Assembly (NCBI GenBank): GCA_004297775.1
Contig: SCUE01000022.1
Coordinates: forward strand, 26,349 to 90,348
Origin: Chloroflexota bacterium
Lineage (GTDB): Bacteria > Chloroflexota > UBA6077 > FW602-bin22
Length of the DNA stretch: 64,000 bases
Direction of reading: 5' to 3'
The notes below the pieces were generated by a model. It was given only the letters and a program-made list of their open reading frames with translations. It was not told the origin of the DNA and made no database searches. The translations under genes and the position numbers were made by a program. Below, in pieces: positions 51,270 through 63,879 of the stretch (position 1 is its first letter; every line of letters begins with the position of its first letter).

Positions 51270-54200
51270 ATGGCGATCGCGTCCATCCCATCGACCACCA
51301 ACAGCTACGCGATGGCGACCCCGCGCCAATCGTTTGCGCGTATCAGCGAGGTCCTGCCGATCCCAAATCTGATCGACATTCAACTGCAGTCGTTCCAGTG
51401 GTTCGTGGACGAGGGGCTGCGCGAACTCCTCACTGAGATCTCGCCGATCACCGATTTCACCGGCAAGAACCTCGAACTACATTTCGAGGACTACACGTTC
51501 GGCACGCCGAAATTCTCCGAACTGGAGTGTCGTGAGCGGGACATCACCTATTCGATGCCGCTCCGTGTCCGAACTCGGTTGATCGCCAAAGAGACGGGCG
51601 AGATCAAGGAGATGGAAATCTTCATGGGGGATTTCCCCCGGATGACCGAAAAGGGCACGTTCATCATCAACGGCGCCGAGCGGGTCGTCGTCTCGCAACT
51701 CGTCCGGTCACCCGGCGTGTACTTCACGCACGAAACCGACGCGACCACCGGTCGACAGCTCTGCTACGCGAAACTGATCCCAAATCGCGGAGCGTGGCTC
51801 GAGTTCGAGACATCGAACAAGGATGTCATCTCCGTCAAGGTCGATCGCAAGCGTAAGATTCCAGTCACCACCCTGCTGCGGGCGATCGGGTATACGTCCG
51901 ACGAGCAGATCATGGCACTCTTCACGGGTGTCGACACGGCCGACCATCGGTTCATTCAGGAAACGATCGCCAAGGATCCCACCAAGGATGCCGACGCGGC
52001 GCTGCTTGAGTTCTATCGGCGCCTGCGGCCGGGCGATCCGCCGACGACCGAGAACGCCCGAAACCTTCTGAATGCGCTGTTCTTCAACGCCCGGCGCTAT
52101 GACCTTGGCAAGGTTGGGCGGTACAAGGTCAATCGCCGCCTGGTTGGCGGGCAGGAGCAGTTGCGCGTCCTGACGAAGGAAGACCTCGTCAAGATCATCG
52201 AGATGATGATTCGCTTGAACAACGGCATCGGGCAGCCCGATGACATCGACCACCTCGGAAACCGGCGCATTCGCGCGGTCGGCGAGCTCATTCAGAATGC
52301 GTTCCGCGTCGGCCTCCTCCGCATGGAGCGGGTCGTCAAGGAACGCATGTCGATCCAGGACCCCGAGTCGGCGACACCAGCCGCGCTCATCAACATCCGG
52401 CCAATCGTTGCCGCGATGAAAGAGTTCTTCGGCGGCTCGCAACTCTCCCAATTCATGGACCAGACGAATCCGCTTGCGGAATTGACGCACAAGCGCCGAT
52501 TGTCGGCACTCGGACCGGGGGGACTCAACCGCGAGCGCGCCGGGATGGAAGTCCGCGACGTTCACCACTCGCATTATGGGCGCATCTGTCCGATCGAGAC
52601 TCCGGAAGGCCCGAACATCGGACTGATCGGCTCGTTGGCCACCTACGGGCGAATCAACGACTACGGATTCGTCGAAACGCCGTATCGGCGTGTGTATGGC
52701 GGTGTTCGCAACGTCGAAGCCGGATTCGATATCGAAGGATTCGAGCGACAGCAGCGGCGCGAGGATAAGCTGCAGGCGACGCGCTACCTCAGTTTCACGA
52801 CTCAGAGCGCATGGCTGATCGGTAAGACGCTCGCGCAGCGAGTCGTCCATCCGAAGACCAGCAACACCGTCCTCGAGTCGGGCGTCACGCTCGATGCCAA
52901 GGCCGTCAAGGCGCTTGTCGCATCCGGGGCCGACTACGCCCGGATTCAGCCGGTGGTCTCGCGCGATATCGTCTATCTGCCGGCCGACGAAGAGGATCGT
53001 TACGTCATCGCTCAGGCGAACGCTGGGCTCGACGATGAGGGTCATTTCGCCGTCGATCGCGTCGAAGCACGCCACGGCGAGGAAGTCGCACTCGAACGAC
53101 TCGAACGAATCGAACTGATGGACGTGTCGCCGAAGCAACTCGTTTCCGTCGCGGCAGCGCTGATCCCGTTCCTGGAGCACGACGACGCCAACCGTGCCCT
53201 GATGGGGTCGAACATGCAGCGACAGGCGGTCCCACTAATTCGGCCGCAAGCGCCGATCGTCGGGACAGGCATGGAGGCGCGAACGGCGCGCGACAGCGGT
53301 CAGGTCCTACTCTCGCGAACGGACGGCGAGGTTCTTTCCGTGACCGCGAACGCGATTACGGTTCTGGACCAGGACGGCAAGGTTCATCCCTATCCGTTGA
53401 CGAAATTCGTTCGGTCGAATCAAGGCACCTGCATCAATCAGCGCCCGATCGTCGCCCGCGGCACGCGCGTCAAGATTGGCCAGCCGCTCGTCGACTCGAT
53501 GTCGACCCAGGGCGGCGAGTTGGCGCTCGGTCAGAACCTCGTGGTCGCGTTCATGTCCTGGGAGGGTTACAACTTCGAGGACGCGATCATCATTTCGCAG
53601 AGCCTCGTGCGTGAGGACCGATTTACGTCGATCCACATCGAGAAGCACGAGATTGAGGCGCGCGACACGAAGCTTGGTCCCGAAGAAATCACGCGGGATC
53701 TTCCGAATGTCGGCGACGACACGCTCCGCGATCTTGACGAGCGCGGCATCATCCGTGTCGGAGCCGAGGTTGGCCCAGGCGACATCCTCGTCGGAAAGAT
53801 CACGCCGAAGGGCGAGACCGAATTGACCGCCGAAGAGCGACTTCTCCGGGCGATCTTTGGCGAGAAGGCCCGCGAGGTCAAGGACACCAGCCTGCGCGTG
53901 CCGCACGGCGAGCGTGGAAAGGTCGTGGACGTCAAGGTCTTCAGCCGCGATAGCCACGACGAACTGCCAGCTGGCGTCAATCAACTCGTCCGCGTATCGA
54001 TCGCCCAGAAGCGAAAGATCTCCGAGGGCGATAAGATGGCCGGCCGACACGGCAACAAGGGCGTCATCGCCCGTATCCTGCCGGTCGAGGACATGCCGTT
54101 CCTACCCGACGGTTCTCCGGTCGAGATCATCCTGAATCCGATCGGCGTGCCGTCACGCATGAACGTCGGCCAGATTCTGGAGACGCATCTCGGGTGGGCG

Positions 54201-54803
54201 GCCCAGGCACTCGGCATCCGTGTCACCACGCCGGTGTTCGATGGAGCGATCGAGGATGAGATCCAGGCTATGCTCGATCAAGCTGGGTTCGATCGAGACG
54301 GTAAGACGATATTGCGCGATGGGCGTACCGGCGAGCCGTTCGATCAGCGCGTCACGGTTGGCAACATTTACATGTTGAAACTGATTCACCTTGTCGAGGA
54401 CAAGATTCACGCCCGGTCGACGGGACCGTACAGCCTCATTACTCAGCAACCGTTGGGGGGCAAGGCGCAATTCGGTGGTCAGCGTTTCGGCGAGATGGAA
54501 GTTTGGGCGCTCGAAGCCTACGGGGCGGCCCACATCCTGCAGGAAATCCTCACAGTCAAGTCAGACGATGTCGTCGGTCGTGTCAAGACCTACGAAGCGA
54601 TCGTCAAGGGCGAAGACATCATGGAACCGGGTGTGCCCGAATCCTTCAAGGTGCTCGTGAAGGAGCTCCAATCGCTCGGCCTCGCGGTCGAGGTCCTCAA
54701 CGAGGACGAAGAGGCGATCGAGTTCCGCGATGATGGGACTGGCCTCGATGATGAAGTGCCGCGGCTCGGCGTCGACCTCAGTCGGCACGAGTTGTCGGAC
54801 TAG
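51270..54803 (+). CDS. rpoB: RNA polymerase beta subunit
   Basis: 1,177 residues. [20 protein letters not shown] start region, the rifampicin region [20 protein letters not shown] ... [11 protein letters not shown] with wild-type-like residues (Asp, His, Ser at the common resistance positions), [40 protein letters not shown] and [20 protein letters not shown], and C-terminal [21 protein letters not shown] good AAGGAGAG ribosome site lies before ATG 51270. rpoC follows after 50 bp. rplJ/rplL are not upstream, unlike the order in many bacteria. Confidence 0.98.
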   Translation: MAIASIPSTTNSYAMATPRQSFARISEVLPIPNLIDIQLQSFQWFVDEGLRELLTEISPITDFTGKNLELHFEDYTFGTPKFSELECRERDITYSMPLRVRTRLIAKETGEIKEMEIFMGDFPRMTEKGTFIINGAERVVVSQLVRSPGVYFTHETDATTGRQLCYAKLIPNRGAWLEFETSNKDVISVKVDRKRKIPVTTLLRAIGYTSDEQIMALFTGVDTADHRFIQETIAKDPTKDADAALLEFYRRLRPGDPPTTENARNLLNALFFNARRYDLGKVGRYKVNRRLVGGQEQLRVLTKEDLVKIIEMMIRLNNGIGQPDDIDHLGNRRIRAVGELIQNAFRVGLLRMERVVKERMSIQDPESATPAALINIRPIVAAMKEFFGGSQLSQFMDQTNPLAELTHKRRLSALGPGGLNRERAGMEVRDVHHSHYGRICPIETPEGPNIGLIGSLATYGRINDYGFVETPYRRVYGGVRNVEAGFDIEGFERQQRREDKLQATRYLSFTTQSAWLIGKTLAQRVVHPKTSNTVLESGVTLDAKAVKALVASGADYARIQPVVSRDIVYLPADEEDRYVIAQANAGLDDEGHFAVDRVEARHGEEVALERLERIELMDVSPKQLVSVAAALIPFLEHDDANRALMGSNMQRQAVPLIRPQAPIVGTGMEARTARDSGQVLLSRTDGEVLSVTANAITVLDQDGKVHPYPLTKFVRSNQGTCINQRPIVARGTRVKIGQPLVDSMSTQGGELALGQNLVVAFMSWEGYNFEDAIIISQSLVREDRFTSIHIEKHEIEARDTKLGPEEITRDLPNVGDDTLRDLDERGIIRVGAEVGPGDILVGKITPKGETELTAEERLLRAIFGEKAREVKDTSLRVPHGERGKVVDVKVFSRDSHDELPAGVNQLVRVSIAQKRKISEGDKMAGRHGNKGVIARILPVEDMPFLPDGSPVEIILNPIGVPSRMNVGQILETHLGWAAQALGIRVTTPVFDGAIEDEIQAMLDQAGFDRDGKTILRDGRTGEPFDQRVTVGNIYMLKLIHLVEDKIHARSTGPYSLITQQPLGGKAQFGGQRFGEMEVWALEAYGAAHILQEILTVKSDDVVGRVKTYEAIVKGEDIMEPGVPESFKVLVKELQSLGLAVEVLNEDEEAIEFRDDGTGLDDEVPRLGVDLSRHELSD

Positions 54804-54853
54804 GCGCGGACTGATCGTGACGCAACTCCGAGACAGGGGATAGGCAAAAGCAG

Positions 54854-57800
54854 ATGCTCGAAGTCAACGATTTCAACGCGGTTCGCATCGCTCTGGCGTC
54901 GCCAGACCAGATCAAGTCATGGTCATACGGTGAGGTCGCGAAGCCCGAGACGATCAACTACCGCACGCTGAAGCCGGAGAAGGATGGCCTTTTCTGCGAG
55001 CGGATCTTCGGTCCGACGAAAGACTGGGAGTGCTACTGCGGTAAGTACAAGCGGATTCGCTACAAGGGCGTGATCTGCGACAAATGCGGCGTCGAGGTCG
55101 CGCGGGCGAAGGTGCGTCGCGAGCGGATGGGCCACATCGAACTGGCCGCGCCCGTCTCGCACATCTGGTTCGTCAAGGGAACCCCGAGCCGCGTTGGTCT
55201 GCTGCTTGATATCTCGCCGCGTTCGCTCGAACGCGTTCTCTATTTCGCCCAGTTCGTCGTCACCAGCGTCGATGAGGCTGTTCGCGCGAGTGCGCTCGAA
55301 ACGCTGACACAGGACGTCGACGAGCGAATTGAGCGCGAAGAGCGCGAAGCCGGCGAGCGCATCGAAGAGCTGCGAACCGAACTCGATGAGCGCCTTCGCT
55401 CGATCGAGCAGCGTCGCGACGAGCAGATTCAGACTCTCGACGAGCGTCAGGCCAGAGAAATCGCGGCCGTCGATGCCGAGGCTCACGAACTACGCGGGCA
55501 GATCGAATTGCTCGTCGGCAAGGCGCTTGGCGACGACATCACGTTCGGCGACGCCGAGGGCGAACCACCATGGTTGCCGGCGGAGACACGCATCACGAAG
55601 GACACGCTGGCGTCACTCGACGAACGGGCCGAGGCACGCCGAGCCACGATTCGCGCCGCGATCGGCGCCGATACGACATCGGCACGCGATCGCGCCGACA
55701 CGCAGACACAGCAGGCACGCTACCAGGCGCAGCGTGAGACGGCCGAATTGCAGAAGCACATCGCCGAGATTGGCGATCGGCTGCGCAACTCGATCGACCA
55801 GATGCGTGACGATCTCGAATCGATCAAGAAGAACCAGTTGCTGACGGAGACACGCTTCCGCGAACTGAACGACAACTTCGGGCACGTTTTCACGGCGGGG
55901 ATGGGCGCCGAGGCCGTCCGCGGTCTGCTCGCCGAGATCAATCTCGACGACCTGGCCGATGAACTGCGTCGCGAGATTCGGCTATCGTCCGGTTCCGGCC
56001 AGCGGCGCAAGAAGGCGACCAAGCGACTGCGCGTCGTCGAGGCATTCCGGAAGAGCGGTAACCGTCCCGAGTGGATGATCATGACCGTGCTACCGGTGCT
56101 GCCACCGGACCTCCGACCAATGGTCCAACTCGATGGCGGCCGATTCGCCACTTCAGACCTAAATGATCTGTACCGACGTGTCATCAACCGCAACAACCGC
56201 CTCCGCCGACTGCTCGAGCTGGGAGCGCCGGAAATCATCATCCGGAACGAGAAGCGCATGCTTCAGGAGGCCGTCGACTCGCTGATCGATAACGGTCGGC
56301 GTGGTCGCGCGGTGTCCGGGTCATCGAATCACAAGTTGCGGTCTTTGAGCGATCTCCTCAAGGGCAAGCAGGGCCGATTCCGTCAGAACCTCTTGGGCAA
56401 GCGCGTCGACTACTCCGGACGATCGGTGATCGTCGTCGGTCCGACGCTCAAACTGCATCAGTGCGGCCTGCCAAAGCGCATGGCGCTCGAACTCTTCAAG
56501 CCCTTCGTGATGCGAAAGTTGGTCGAACGGGGCTTCGCTTACAACATTAAGTCGGCCAAGCGCATCGTCGAGCGGGCTCGCCCGGAGGTCTGGGATGTGC
56601 TCGAAGAGGTGATTCAGGATCACCCGGTCTTGTTGAACCGTGCCCCGACCCTTCATCGACTTGGAATCCAGGCGTTCTTCCCCGTCCTGATCGACGGCTC
56701 GGCGATCCAGCTTCATCCGCTGGTCTGCACCGCGTTCGGGGCCGACTTCGATGGCGATCAGATGGCCGTCCACGTCCCGCTCTCGAACGCGGCCAAGGAC
56801 GAGGCGCGTCGGTTGATGCTATCGACGTACAACCTCCTATCACCTTCGTCGGGCGATCCGATCGTCTCGCCAACGCTCGACATGGTGCTCGGCTGCTACT
56901 ACATGACGCTCCCACGGCCGGGCGCGCGCGGTGAGGGCCGCATCTTCTCGGATGAAGGAGAGGCACGCCTCGCCTACGACCTGCGTCAGATCGACCTGCA
57001 GGCAATCATCAAGGTGCGCCTGCCAAACCCGGTCACCGGCGAGCAAGAGATCATGGACGTGACCTACGGTCGCGTTCGGTTCAATCAAGTCCTGCCAGAC
57101 GAACTTCGCTACACGAAGTTCGAGGTGATGGATCGCAAGCAACTGCGCGCCGTCGTTGGCGAGGTGTATCGGAAGTACGGCGTGTTGCGAACCGCCGAGG
57201 TCTGCGATGCACTGACCCACCTGGGCTTTGATTTCGCAACGCGCTCCGGCATCACGATCGCGATCACCGACATCACGATCCCGCGCGAGAAGAAGGCCGA
57301 GCTTCTAAAGCAGGCCGACCTGCGCATCGAGGAGATTCAGCGTCAGTTCCGACGCGGACTCATCACCAACGAAGAGCGATACAACCAGGCCATCGAGATC
57401 TGGACCGAAATCATCAATCAGGTGACCGAGGGCGTCTCGAAGGAATTGGATCGCTTCGGCGGCGTCCACATGATGCTCAACTCGGGCGCCAAGGGAAACA
57501 TCCAACAGATGCGGCAGATGGCCGGCATGCGTGGTCTGATGACCGCGCCAAACGGCCGAATCATCGAATTGCCGATCAAGTCAAGTTTCCGCGAAGGTTT
57601 GTCGGTCCTCGAGTATTTCATCTCGACCCACGGCGCTCGCAAAGGTCTGGCCGACACGGCCATCCGTACGGCGGACTCGGGCTACCTCACGCGACGCCTT
57701 ATCGACGTTGCGCAGGACGTCATCGTCCAGGAGCCCGATTGCGGCACGACCGGCGGAGTTCTGGCCGTGGATCGAACACGCCAGACCGGCGTTCCGCTGC

Positions 57801-59218
57801 GCGATCGTTTGATCGGGCGCATCTCGGCGGAAACGGTCGTCGATTCGGCCACCGGCGAAATCCTCGTCGAGCGGAACGACCAGATCACCGAGGCCATTGC
57901 GGACGCGATTCTGGCGGCCGGGATCGACAAGGTTCTCGTGCGATCGCCGCTCACCTGCTTGGCCAAGTCAGGCATCTGTCAGAAGTGCTACGGGCGATCG
58001 CTCGCGCGCGGACACTACGTGGAGATGGGCGAAGCCGTCGGGATCATCGCCGCTCAATCGATCGGCGAGCCCGGGACTCAGCTCACGATGCGTACGTTCC
58101 ACACCGGTGGTATCGCCGGTCTCGACATCACGTCCGGATTGCCGCGTGTCGAGGAGTTGTTCGAGGCGCGCGTTCCGAAGGGCCAGGCCGTCATCGCCGA
58201 GATCGATGGCACGGTTCAGGTTCTGCGCGAAGGCGACAAGCGTGAGATCAAGGTGATCTCGACCGAGACGTACCGCGACGAACTACCGCTGCCGGCGAAC
58301 CCGGAGTTGCTCGTTCGCGACGGCGACTGGGTCGACGTCGACACGACTCTGGCGCGAGGCGAAAGTGCCGACGGACCGGTCGTGGTCCAGGCGCGATTGG
58401 CTGGACGCGTCCACATCGACGGCGGCACGATCGCGGTCGTGTACGAGGATCGCGATGAGCGAGCCTACGCCATCCCAGCCGCGGCGCGACTTCGCGTCGA
58501 GACTGACGATCGCGTCAAGGCGGGAGATCTCGTCACCGATGGCGCGGCGAATCCGCAGGATATCCTCCGCGTGCTTGGCCGGGAAGCCGTTCAGCTGTAC
58601 CTCGTCGATGAGGTCCAGAAGGTGTATCGAAGCCAGGGCGTGACGATCAATGACAAGCACATTGAAATCATCGTGCGCCAGATGTTGCGGAAGGTCCGTA
58701 TCGAAACGCAAGGCGATACCGACTTGCTGCCAGGTGAGTTGATCGATCGCTTCTCCTATGAGGACATCAATGCCAAGGTCCTGGCCGAGGGCGGCGAGCC
58801 GGCCACGGCCCAGACGGTTCTCCTTGGCGTGACGAAGGCGTCGCTCAACACGGAGTCCTTCCTCGCGGCGGCTTCGTTCCAGGAGACGACGCGCGTCCTG
58901 ACCGAGGCGGCGATCCAGGGATCGGTCGATCGACTCTCTGGCCTGAAGGAAAACGTCATCATCGGCAAGCTGATCCCGGCTGGTTCGGGTGTGGCGAAGC
59001 GCAAGGAGCTGACCGATCGGAAGCGGGCAGCACTGGCGGCGCTGGTCCACGGCGATGCTGCGGACGGCGGCGGAGTGGCAACGCTCGAGTCGGCCGACTA
59101 CGACGCGCTCGATACGATCATTGATCCGGCCGAGATGTCCGTCGAAGACGAGCTTGGTGAGATTGATGGTGACGTCGAGCTCGGCGAGGCAGTCGTGGGC
59201 GCGGACGACGACGCGTAG
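54854..59218 (+). CDS. rpoC: RNA polymerase beta' subunit
   Basis: 1,454 residues. First zinc site [20 protein letters not shown] (about 57-76), catalytic [12 protein letters not shown] motif as [20 protein letters not shown] (Asp triad), bridge/trigger region [20 protein letters not shown], second zinc site [14 protein letters not shown] charged coiled-coil insertion of about 180 residues (about 145-330: [20 protein letters not shown] and onward) splits the clamp region; similar insertions are known in this part of the subunit in several phyla. Forms core RNA polymerase with rpoB. Confidence 0.98.
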   Translation: MLEVNDFNAVRIALASPDQIKSWSYGEVAKPETINYRTLKPEKDGLFCERIFGPTKDWECYCGKYKRIRYKGVICDKCGVEVARAKVRRERMGHIELAAPVSHIWFVKGTPSRVGLLLDISPRSLERVLYFAQFVVTSVDEAVRASALETLTQDVDERIEREEREAGERIEELRTELDERLRSIEQRRDEQIQTLDERQAREIAAVDAEAHELRGQIELLVGKALGDDITFGDAEGEPPWLPAETRITKDTLASLDERAEARRATIRAAIGADTTSARDRADTQTQQARYQAQRETAELQKHIAEIGDRLRNSIDQMRDDLESIKKNQLLTETRFRELNDNFGHVFTAGMGAEAVRGLLAEINLDDLADELRREIRLSSGSGQRRKKATKRLRVVEAFRKSGNRPEWMIMTVLPVLPPDLRPMVQLDGGRFATSDLNDLYRRVINRNNRLRRLLELGAPEIIIRNEKRMLQEAVDSLIDNGRRGRAVSGSSNHKLRSLSDLLKGKQGRFRQNLLGKRVDYSGRSVIVVGPTLKLHQCGLPKRMALELFKPFVMRKLVERGFAYNIKSAKRIVERARPEVWDVLEEVIQDHPVLLNRAPTLHRLGIQAFFPVLIDGSAIQLHPLVCTAFGADFDGDQMAVHVPLSNAAKDEARRLMLSTYNLLSPSSGDPIVSPTLDMVLGCYYMTLPRPGARGEGRIFSDEGEARLAYDLRQIDLQAIIKVRLPNPVTGEQEIMDVTYGRVRFNQVLPDELRYTKFEVMDRKQLRAVVGEVYRKYGVLRTAEVCDALTHLGFDFATRSGITIAITDITIPREKKAELLKQADLRIEEIQRQFRRGLITNEERYNQAIEIWTEIINQVTEGVSKELDRFGGVHMMLNSGAKGNIQQMRQMAGMRGLMTAPNGRIIELPIKSSFREGLSVLEYFISTHGARKGLADTAIRTADSGYLTRRLIDVAQDVIVQEPDCGTTGGVLAVDRTRQTGVPLRDRLIGRISAETVVDSATGEILVERNDQITEAIADAILAAGIDKVLVRSPLTCLAKSGICQKCYGRSLARGHYVEMGEAVGIIAAQSIGEPGTQLTMRTFHTGGIAGLDITSGLPRVEELFEARVPKGQAVIAEIDGTVQVLREGDKREIKVISTETYRDELPLPANPELLVRDGDWVDVDTTLARGESADGPVVVQARLAGRVHIDGGTIAVVYEDRDERAYAIPAAARLRVETDDRVKAGDLVTDGAANPQDILRVLGREAVQLYLVDEVQKVYRSQGVTINDKHIEIIVRQMLRKVRIETQGDTDLLPGELIDRFSYEDINAKVLAEGGEPATAQTVLLGVTKASLNTESFLAAASFQETTRVLTEAAIQGSVDRLSGLKENVIIGKLIPAGSGVAKRKELTDRKRAALAALVHGDAADGGGVATLESADYDALDTIIDPAEMSVEDELGEIDGDVELGEAVVGADDDA

Positions 59219-59234
59219 CGCTACCACGGAGTCG

Positions 59235-60077
59235 GTGATCCTGACGCCGAAAGGCTGGGAGGATCATCGGCTCCTCGACAGTGGCGAAGGTCGGAGGCTC
59301 GAGCGCTTCGGACCATTTACGCTCGATCGGCCGGAGTCCGCGGCGCTCTGGCGACGGGGAAGTCCGACGGCATGGGCGAACGCTGACGCGCGATTCGATG
59401 ATCGGTGGACCTGTCGCCGCGAGATGCCGGATCAATGGCCAATGACGTATGCGCCGCTCGATCTGCGTTTCTTTGCTAGCTTGACGCCGTTTCGCCACAC
59501 CGGGGTGTTCCCGGAGCAGGCGTCGCACTGGCTTTGGCTCGCCGACCGTGCGCGACGGGCGCCAACGCCACCGCGTGTTCTGGTCCTCTTCGGATACACC
59601 GGGCTCACGACGCTCGCCCTGGCGCGAAGTGGCGCGCACGTCACCCATGTCGATGCGTCGCGCCCGGCGATGACCTGGGCACGCGAAAACGCGGCCGCCA
59701 GCGGGCTCGACCGCCACCCGATTCGCTGGTTGATCGACGACGTAGTGCGCTTCCTTCGGCGCGAAGCGCGCCGAGACAGTCGCTACGACGGGATCGTCAT
59801 GGATCCGCCCGCCTTCGGCCGCGGTCCCAGTGGTGAGCTGTGGCGATTCGCCGACTCACTTCCCGAACTGATCGAACTCTGCCGGTCGGTCCTGGCCCCA
59901 GAACCGCGATTTCTCGTTCTCAACGCCTATGCCGTCGTCGGAACGCCCACGATGATCGGCAACGTGATGGACGACCTCGCACCGTCCGGAGGCCACCGCG
60001 AGTCTGGCGAGATGGCAATCGAGGGCGGCGGACGCGTTCTACCGACCGGAATGTTCAGTCGGTGGGCCGCGGCCTGA
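59235..60077 (+). CDS. class I SAM-dependent methyltransferase (RlmI/RlmK-like)
   Basis: 280 residues from GTG 59235; the longer frame upstream is rpoC shadow. VLVLFGYTGLTTLALARSGA (about 129-148) is the SAM loop (F-G-Y-T-G), VTHVDASRPAMTWARENAAA the beta-2 acidic segment, and YDGIVMDPPAFGRGPSGELW the DPPxF motif of RlmI/RlmK-type rRNA m5C/m7G methyltransferases. No PUA domain is present, so the exact target is uncertain. Next to rlmE, so an rRNA role is likely. Confidence 0.85.
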   Translation: MILTPKGWEDHRLLDSGEGRRLERFGPFTLDRPESAALWRRGSPTAWANADARFDDRWTCRREMPDQWPMTYAPLDLRFFASLTPFRHTGVFPEQASHWLWLADRARRAPTPPRVLVLFGYTGLTTLALARSGAHVTHVDASRPAMTWARENAAASGLDRHPIRWLIDDVVRFLRREARRDSRYDGIVMDPPAFGRGPSGELWRFADSLPELIELCRSVLAPEPRFLVLNAYAVVGTPTMIGNVMDDLAPSGGHRESGEMAIEGGGRVLPTGMFSRWAAA

Positions 60078-60078
60078 C

Positions 60079-60681
60079 GTGACAGCCTGGCGGCGCGACC
60101 AGACGCGCGATCGCTTCTTCCAGCAGGCCAAGAAGGAAGGCTATCGGGCGCGGTCGGCGTACAAACTGGCCGAGATCGATCGGCGATGTCACCTGCTCAA
60201 GAATGGCAGTCGCGTCCTCGATATCGGCGCCGCTCCCGGCAGTTGGAGCCAGTATGCGATCGAGCGGATCCGACCGGACGGGAGAGTCGTCGCCGTCGAT
60301 CTGACGCCAATCGGGCCAATCGCCGGCGTCACCGCGATCACGGGGGACATTCGCGAGCCGGGCACCCTCGTTCAGGCACGATCGCTGCTCGACGGTCCAG
60401 CCGATGTCGTCCTGTCAGACGTGTCGCCGCGCGTGTCCGGCAATCGCGTCACCGATCAAGCGCGATCGATCGAACTCGCCGAGGCGTCGCTCGCGGCCGC
60501 CCAGGCCCTCGCCCGACCCGGCTCACATTTCGTCGTCAAAGTGTTCCGCGGCGACGGTTTCGATGACCTTGTCGCCTGCGTCAAGGCCACCTATCGTTCT
60601 TGCCGGGTCGTCGTTCCCGAGGCCACGCGCGGCGAGAGTCGCGAGGCGTATGTTGTCGGGCTCGAACTACGAACGTTTTGA
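60079..60681 (+). CDS. rlmE: 23S rRNA (uridine-2'-O)-methyltransferase RlmE/FtsJ
   Basis: 200 residues from GTG 60079. RARSAYKLAEIDRRCHLLKN (catalytic Lys), VLDIGAAPGSWSQYAIERI (SAM loop), VVLSDVSPRVSGNRVTDQAR (Asp), HFVVKVFRGDGFDDLV (Lys) and ESREAYVVGL (Glu): the full K-D-K-E tetrad. It methylates U2552 (E. coli numbering) in the A-loop of 23S rRNA. Starts 1 bp after the neighbouring methyltransferase; its stop codon overlaps the -35 of the str operon promoter. Confidence 0.93.
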   Translation: MTAWRRDQTRDRFFQQAKKEGYRARSAYKLAEIDRRCHLLKNGSRVLDIGAAPGSWSQYAIERIRPDGRVVAVDLTPIGPIAGVTAITGDIREPGTLVQARSLLDGPADVVLSDVSPRVSGNRVTDQARSIELAEASLAAAQALARPGSHFVVKVFRGDGFDDLVACVKATYRSCRVVVPEATRGESREAYVVGLELRTF

Positions 60682-60707
60682 CATCGCCTCGAATACGAAC
60701 CTATACT
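60678..60707 (+). promoter_or_regulatory. str operon promoter
   Basis: Perfect TTGACA (60678-60683), 18-nt spacer, TATACT (60702-60707). The best promoter in the window; it overlaps the rlmE stop codon. Confidence 0.8.
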
Positions 60708-60743
60708 TGACCTTCGGTCTGTCCTGAGATCCCACGCACACAA

Positions 60744-60820
60744 GTCGAGGGGCAGCTCGACCGTCTGAGCAGCGTCCACTTTGCGGGGCGCAAGCAGCGG
60801 GCGACGCTTCTCGGCTTTTT
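60744..60820 (+). promoter_or_regulatory. structured leader of the str operon
   Basis: Three inverted repeats fill the about 130-nt leader: GTCGAG/CTCGAC (60744-60761); an outer stem AGCGTC/GACGCT (60771-60776 with 60803-60808) enclosing TTGCG/CGCAA (60781-60793); then TTCTCGG and a CTTTTT run ending at 60820. It is consistent with a ribosomal-protein autoregulation or attenuation leader, though no known S12/S7 or EF leader consensus is recognised. Confidence 0.45.
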
Positions 60821-60844
60821 GGCTGTCTAAATGGAGTTGCACAC

Positions 60845-61270
60845 GTGCCCACGATCAACCAGTTGATTCGAAAAGGCCGCACACCGGCGAGCAAGAAGAC
60901 CAAGGCACCCGCGCTTCGATGGAAGTTTAATTCGTTGACCCATCGACAGGCGATGGGAGCCGCGTCTCCGCAGAAGCGCGGAGTCTGCACACAGGTGCGG
61001 ACGATGACGCCGAAAAAGCCGAACTCGGCGCTTCGCAAGATCGCCCGCGTGCGCCTCTCGAACGGCATGGAAGTGACGGCCTACATCCCTGGCGAGGGGC
61101 ACAACCTGCAGGAGCACTCCGTCGTGCTCATTCGGGGAGGCCGCGTCAAGGATCTCCCGGGCGTTCGGTATCACATCATCCGTGGGACGCTCGATTCGGC
61201 GGGTGTGTCGGCGCGTCGACAGGGTCGCTCGAAGTACGGCGCCAAGGCGCCGAAAGCGTCCGGCAAGTAG
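60845..61270 (+). CDS. rpsL: ribosomal protein uS12
   Basis: 141 residues from GTG 60845. [20 protein letters not shown], then [20 protein letters not shown] (the streptomycin-region Lys in [11 protein letters not shown] is present), [20 protein letters not shown] and [14 protein letters not shown]. An extra stretch of about 15 residues between PALRW and ASPQKRG makes it longer than in E. coli, a long form I associate with Chloroflexota. First gene of the str operon. Confidence 0.98.
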   Translation: MPTINQLIRKGRTPASKKTKAPALRWKFNSLTHRQAMGAASPQKRGVCTQVRTMTPKKPNSALRKIARVRLSNGMEVTAYIPGEGHNLQEHSVVLIRGGRVKDLPGVRYHIIRGTLDSAGVSARRQGRSKYGAKAPKASGK

Positions 61271-61285
61271 TCAGGGAGTAAATCA

Positions 61286-61756
61286 ATGCCACGAAGAGCC
61301 AAGGTCGTTCGGAGGATCATCCTGCCGGACCCCCGCTTCAACAGCCGAATGCTTGCGAAATTCATCAATCGCATCATGATGCGTGGCAAGAAGTCGACGG
61401 CCGAGCGAATCGTCTATTCGGCGCTCGGTCTGGTCGAAAATCGCCTGCGCCGCAACCCGATCGACGTCTTCGACACTGCGCTTCGCAATGCGACGCCCAT
61501 CCTGGAAGTGAAACCGCGCCGCGTCGGTGGCGCCACTTACCAGGTGCCCGTCGAGATTCGGGGCGATCGTCGCGTTGCATTGGCGATGCGATGGCTCATT
61601 CTGGCGGCGCGCGCGCGTCCGGGTAAGTCGATGGCGGAGAAGCTGTCGGCCGAACTGATGGACGCGTCGTCCGGGCAGGGCGCCACCATCAAGCGGCGCG
61701 AGGACACCCATCGCATGGCAGAAGCCAACAAGGCTTTCTCGCACTACCGCTGGTAG
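61286..61756 (+). CDS. rpsG: ribosomal protein uS7
   Basis: 156 residues: [60 protein letters not shown] and [18 protein letters not shown] are standard S7. It nucleates assembly of the 30S head and is the usual str-operon autoregulator. 15 bp after rpsL with GGGAG as ribosome site. Confidence 0.98.
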   Translation: MPRRAKVVRRIILPDPRFNSRMLAKFINRIMMRGKKSTAERIVYSALGLVENRLRRNPIDVFDTALRNATPILEVKPRRVGGATYQVPVEIRGDRRVALAMRWLILAARARPGKSMAEKLSAELMDASSGQGATIKRREDTHRMAEANKAFSHYRW

Positions 61757-61789
61757 TCGAGTTCGGTTTATCGGAAAGAGACGGATTTC

Positions 61790-63865
61790 ATGGCACGCAC
61801 CATCCCCCTCGATCGCGTTCGGAACATCGGCGTCATCGCGCACATCGATGCCGGCAAGACGACGACGACCGAGCGGATCCTCTTCTACACGGGGCGCACG
61901 TACAAGATCGGCGAAGTGCATGAAGGCACCGCCGTCATGGACTGGATGCCCCAGGAACGAGAACGGGGAATCACGATCACCGCGGCGGCGACGACCGCGG
62001 CTTGGCGCGACTGCCAGGTCAACATCATTGACACGCCCGGTCACGTGGATTTCACGGTCGAGGTCGAGCGCAGCCTGCGCGTCCTGGATGGCGGTGTCGT
62101 CGTATTCGACGCGGTCGCGGGCGTCGAGCCGCAATCGGAGACGGTGTGGCGTCAGGCCAGCAAATACCACGTGCCGCGCATCTGCTTCATCAACAAGATG
62201 GATCGCACCGGCGCCAACTTCTGGCGGACGATCGAGATGATTCGCGAGCGTCTCGGCGCCCGCACCGCGATCATTCAACTCCCGATCGGTGGGGAAGCTG
62301 AGTTCGTCGGGCTCATCGACCTCATCGCGATGACGGCACAGTACTACGAAGATCGCCTCGGCGCCGAGCCGAAGATTACCGCAATTCCGGCCGAACTGGC
62401 CGAGGAAGCACGCGTTCACCGCGAGGCTCTGATCGAAATGGTCGCGGAGACGGACGACGCACTGATGGAGCGATATCTCGAAGGCGCGGAGATCTCCGGA
62501 GAAGAGATCAAGAGCGCGCTTCGCGCCGCCACGCTGACAAACACTCTGGTGCCAATCCTTTGTGGATCGGCTCTACGCAACAAAGGCGTCCAGCCAATGC
62601 TCGACGCGGTGGTCGACTTCCTACCGTCGCCGCTCGACGTTCCGCCGTTGACGGGCGACAACCCGCGGTCGGGCGAGGTGGAGTTACGTGAGCCGGACGA
62701 CTCGCAGCCGTTCGCCGCGCTGGCATTCAAGATCGTCGTCGATCAGTTCGTCGGGCGCCTCTGCTATATCCGCGTCTACTCCGGCGTTCTGACAGCCGGC
62801 TCCTACGTGTTCAACGCGAGCAAGGGGAAGCGCGAGCGCATCGGCAGATTGCTGCAGATGCACGCGAATCACCGCGAAGACATCGAGGAAGTTCGTGCCG
62901 GCGACATCTGCGCCGTCGTCGGTCTGAAAGACACCTTCACCGGCGATTCATTGTCCAATCCCGACCACCCGGTCGTCCTCGAATCGATCAAGTTCCCGGA
63001 ACCGGTCATTCACATCGCGATTGAGCCAAAGACGAAGCAGGATCAGGACAAGATGTCGATCGCGCTGAACCGACTGGCCGAGGAAGATCCGACTTTCCGC
63101 GTCTCGACCAATCCCGAAACGGCCCAGACGATCATCGCCGGAATGGGCGAACTGCATCTCGAGGTGATCGTCGATCGAATGATGCGCGAGTACAAGGTCG
63201 AAGCGAATATCGGACGGCCGCAGGTCGCCTATCGTGAGACGATTACTCAGAAAGTTCGGGCGGAGGGGCGATTCGTGCGCCAGTCGGGTGGCCGCGGGCA
63301 ATATGGCCACGTCGTGTTCGAGGTCGAGCCGCTCGGCAACGAGGGTGGCTTTGAATTCATCAATAAGGTCACCGGCGGCGCGATTCCGAAGGAATATATT
63401 TCGCCGGCCGAGGACGGTGCGCGCGAGGGCCTCGAAAGCGGCCAGGTTGCCGGGTACCCGGTCGTGGGCGTTCGTTGCACGATCGTCGATGGCTCGTACC
63501 ACGACGTCGACTCCTCCGAAATTGCATTCAAGATTGCCGGTTCGATGGCGATCAAAGAGGCGATCCGGCGCGCCAAGCCGATCTTGCTGGAGCCAATGAT
63601 GCGCGTCGAGATTGTCGCGCCCGAGCAATGGCTCGGTGACGTGATGGGCGACATCAGCAGCCGACGCGGTCACATCGTCGGCATCGAGGCGCGCGAACCG
63701 AACCAGGTAGTTCGGGCAATCGTGCCACTGGAACGTATGTTCGGGTATGCAACCGACCTTCGCTCGATGAGCCAGGGCCGTGCCAGCTACTCGATGGAGT
63801 TCGCGGAGTACCAGGAAGTGCCGCGCAACGTCGCCGAAGAAGTCACAGCCAAAGTACGCGGGTAG
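61790..63865 (+). CDS. fusA: elongation factor G
   Basis: 691 residues. G1 [19 protein letters not shown] (about 17-35), G3 [21 protein letters not shown]4 [13 protein letters not shown], domain [22 protein letters not shown] and domain [21 protein letters not shown]. GTPase that drives translocation. Single copy in the window, in the usual place between rpsG and tuf, with GGAAAGAG before the ATG. Confidence 0.98.
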   Translation: MARTIPLDRVRNIGVIAHIDAGKTTTTERILFYTGRTYKIGEVHEGTAVMDWMPQERERGITITAAATTAAWRDCQVNIIDTPGHVDFTVEVERSLRVLDGGVVVFDAVAGVEPQSETVWRQASKYHVPRICFINKMDRTGANFWRTIEMIRERLGARTAIIQLPIGGEAEFVGLIDLIAMTAQYYEDRLGAEPKITAIPAELAEEARVHREALIEMVAETDDALMERYLEGAEISGEEIKSALRAATLTNTLVPILCGSALRNKGVQPMLDAVVDFLPSPLDVPPLTGDNPRSGEVELREPDDSQPFAALAFKIVVDQFVGRLCYIRVYSGVLTAGSYVFNASKGKRERIGRLLQMHANHREDIEEVRAGDICAVVGLKDTFTGDSLSNPDHPVVLESIKFPEPVIHIAIEPKTKQDQDKMSIALNRLAEEDPTFRVSTNPETAQTIIAGMGELHLEVIVDRMMREYKVEANIGRPQVAYRETITQKVRAEGRFVRQSGGRGQYGHVVFEVEPLGNEGGFEFINKVTGGAIPKEYISPAEDGAREGLESGQVAGYPVVGVRCTIVDGSYHDVDSSEIAFKIAGSMAIKEAIRRAKPILLEPMMRVEIVAPEQWLGDVMGDISSRRGHIVGIEAREPNQVVRAIVPLERMFGYATDLRSMSQGRASYSMEFAEYQEVPRNVAEEVTAKVRG

Positions 63866-63879
63866 GAGACAGAAATTCC

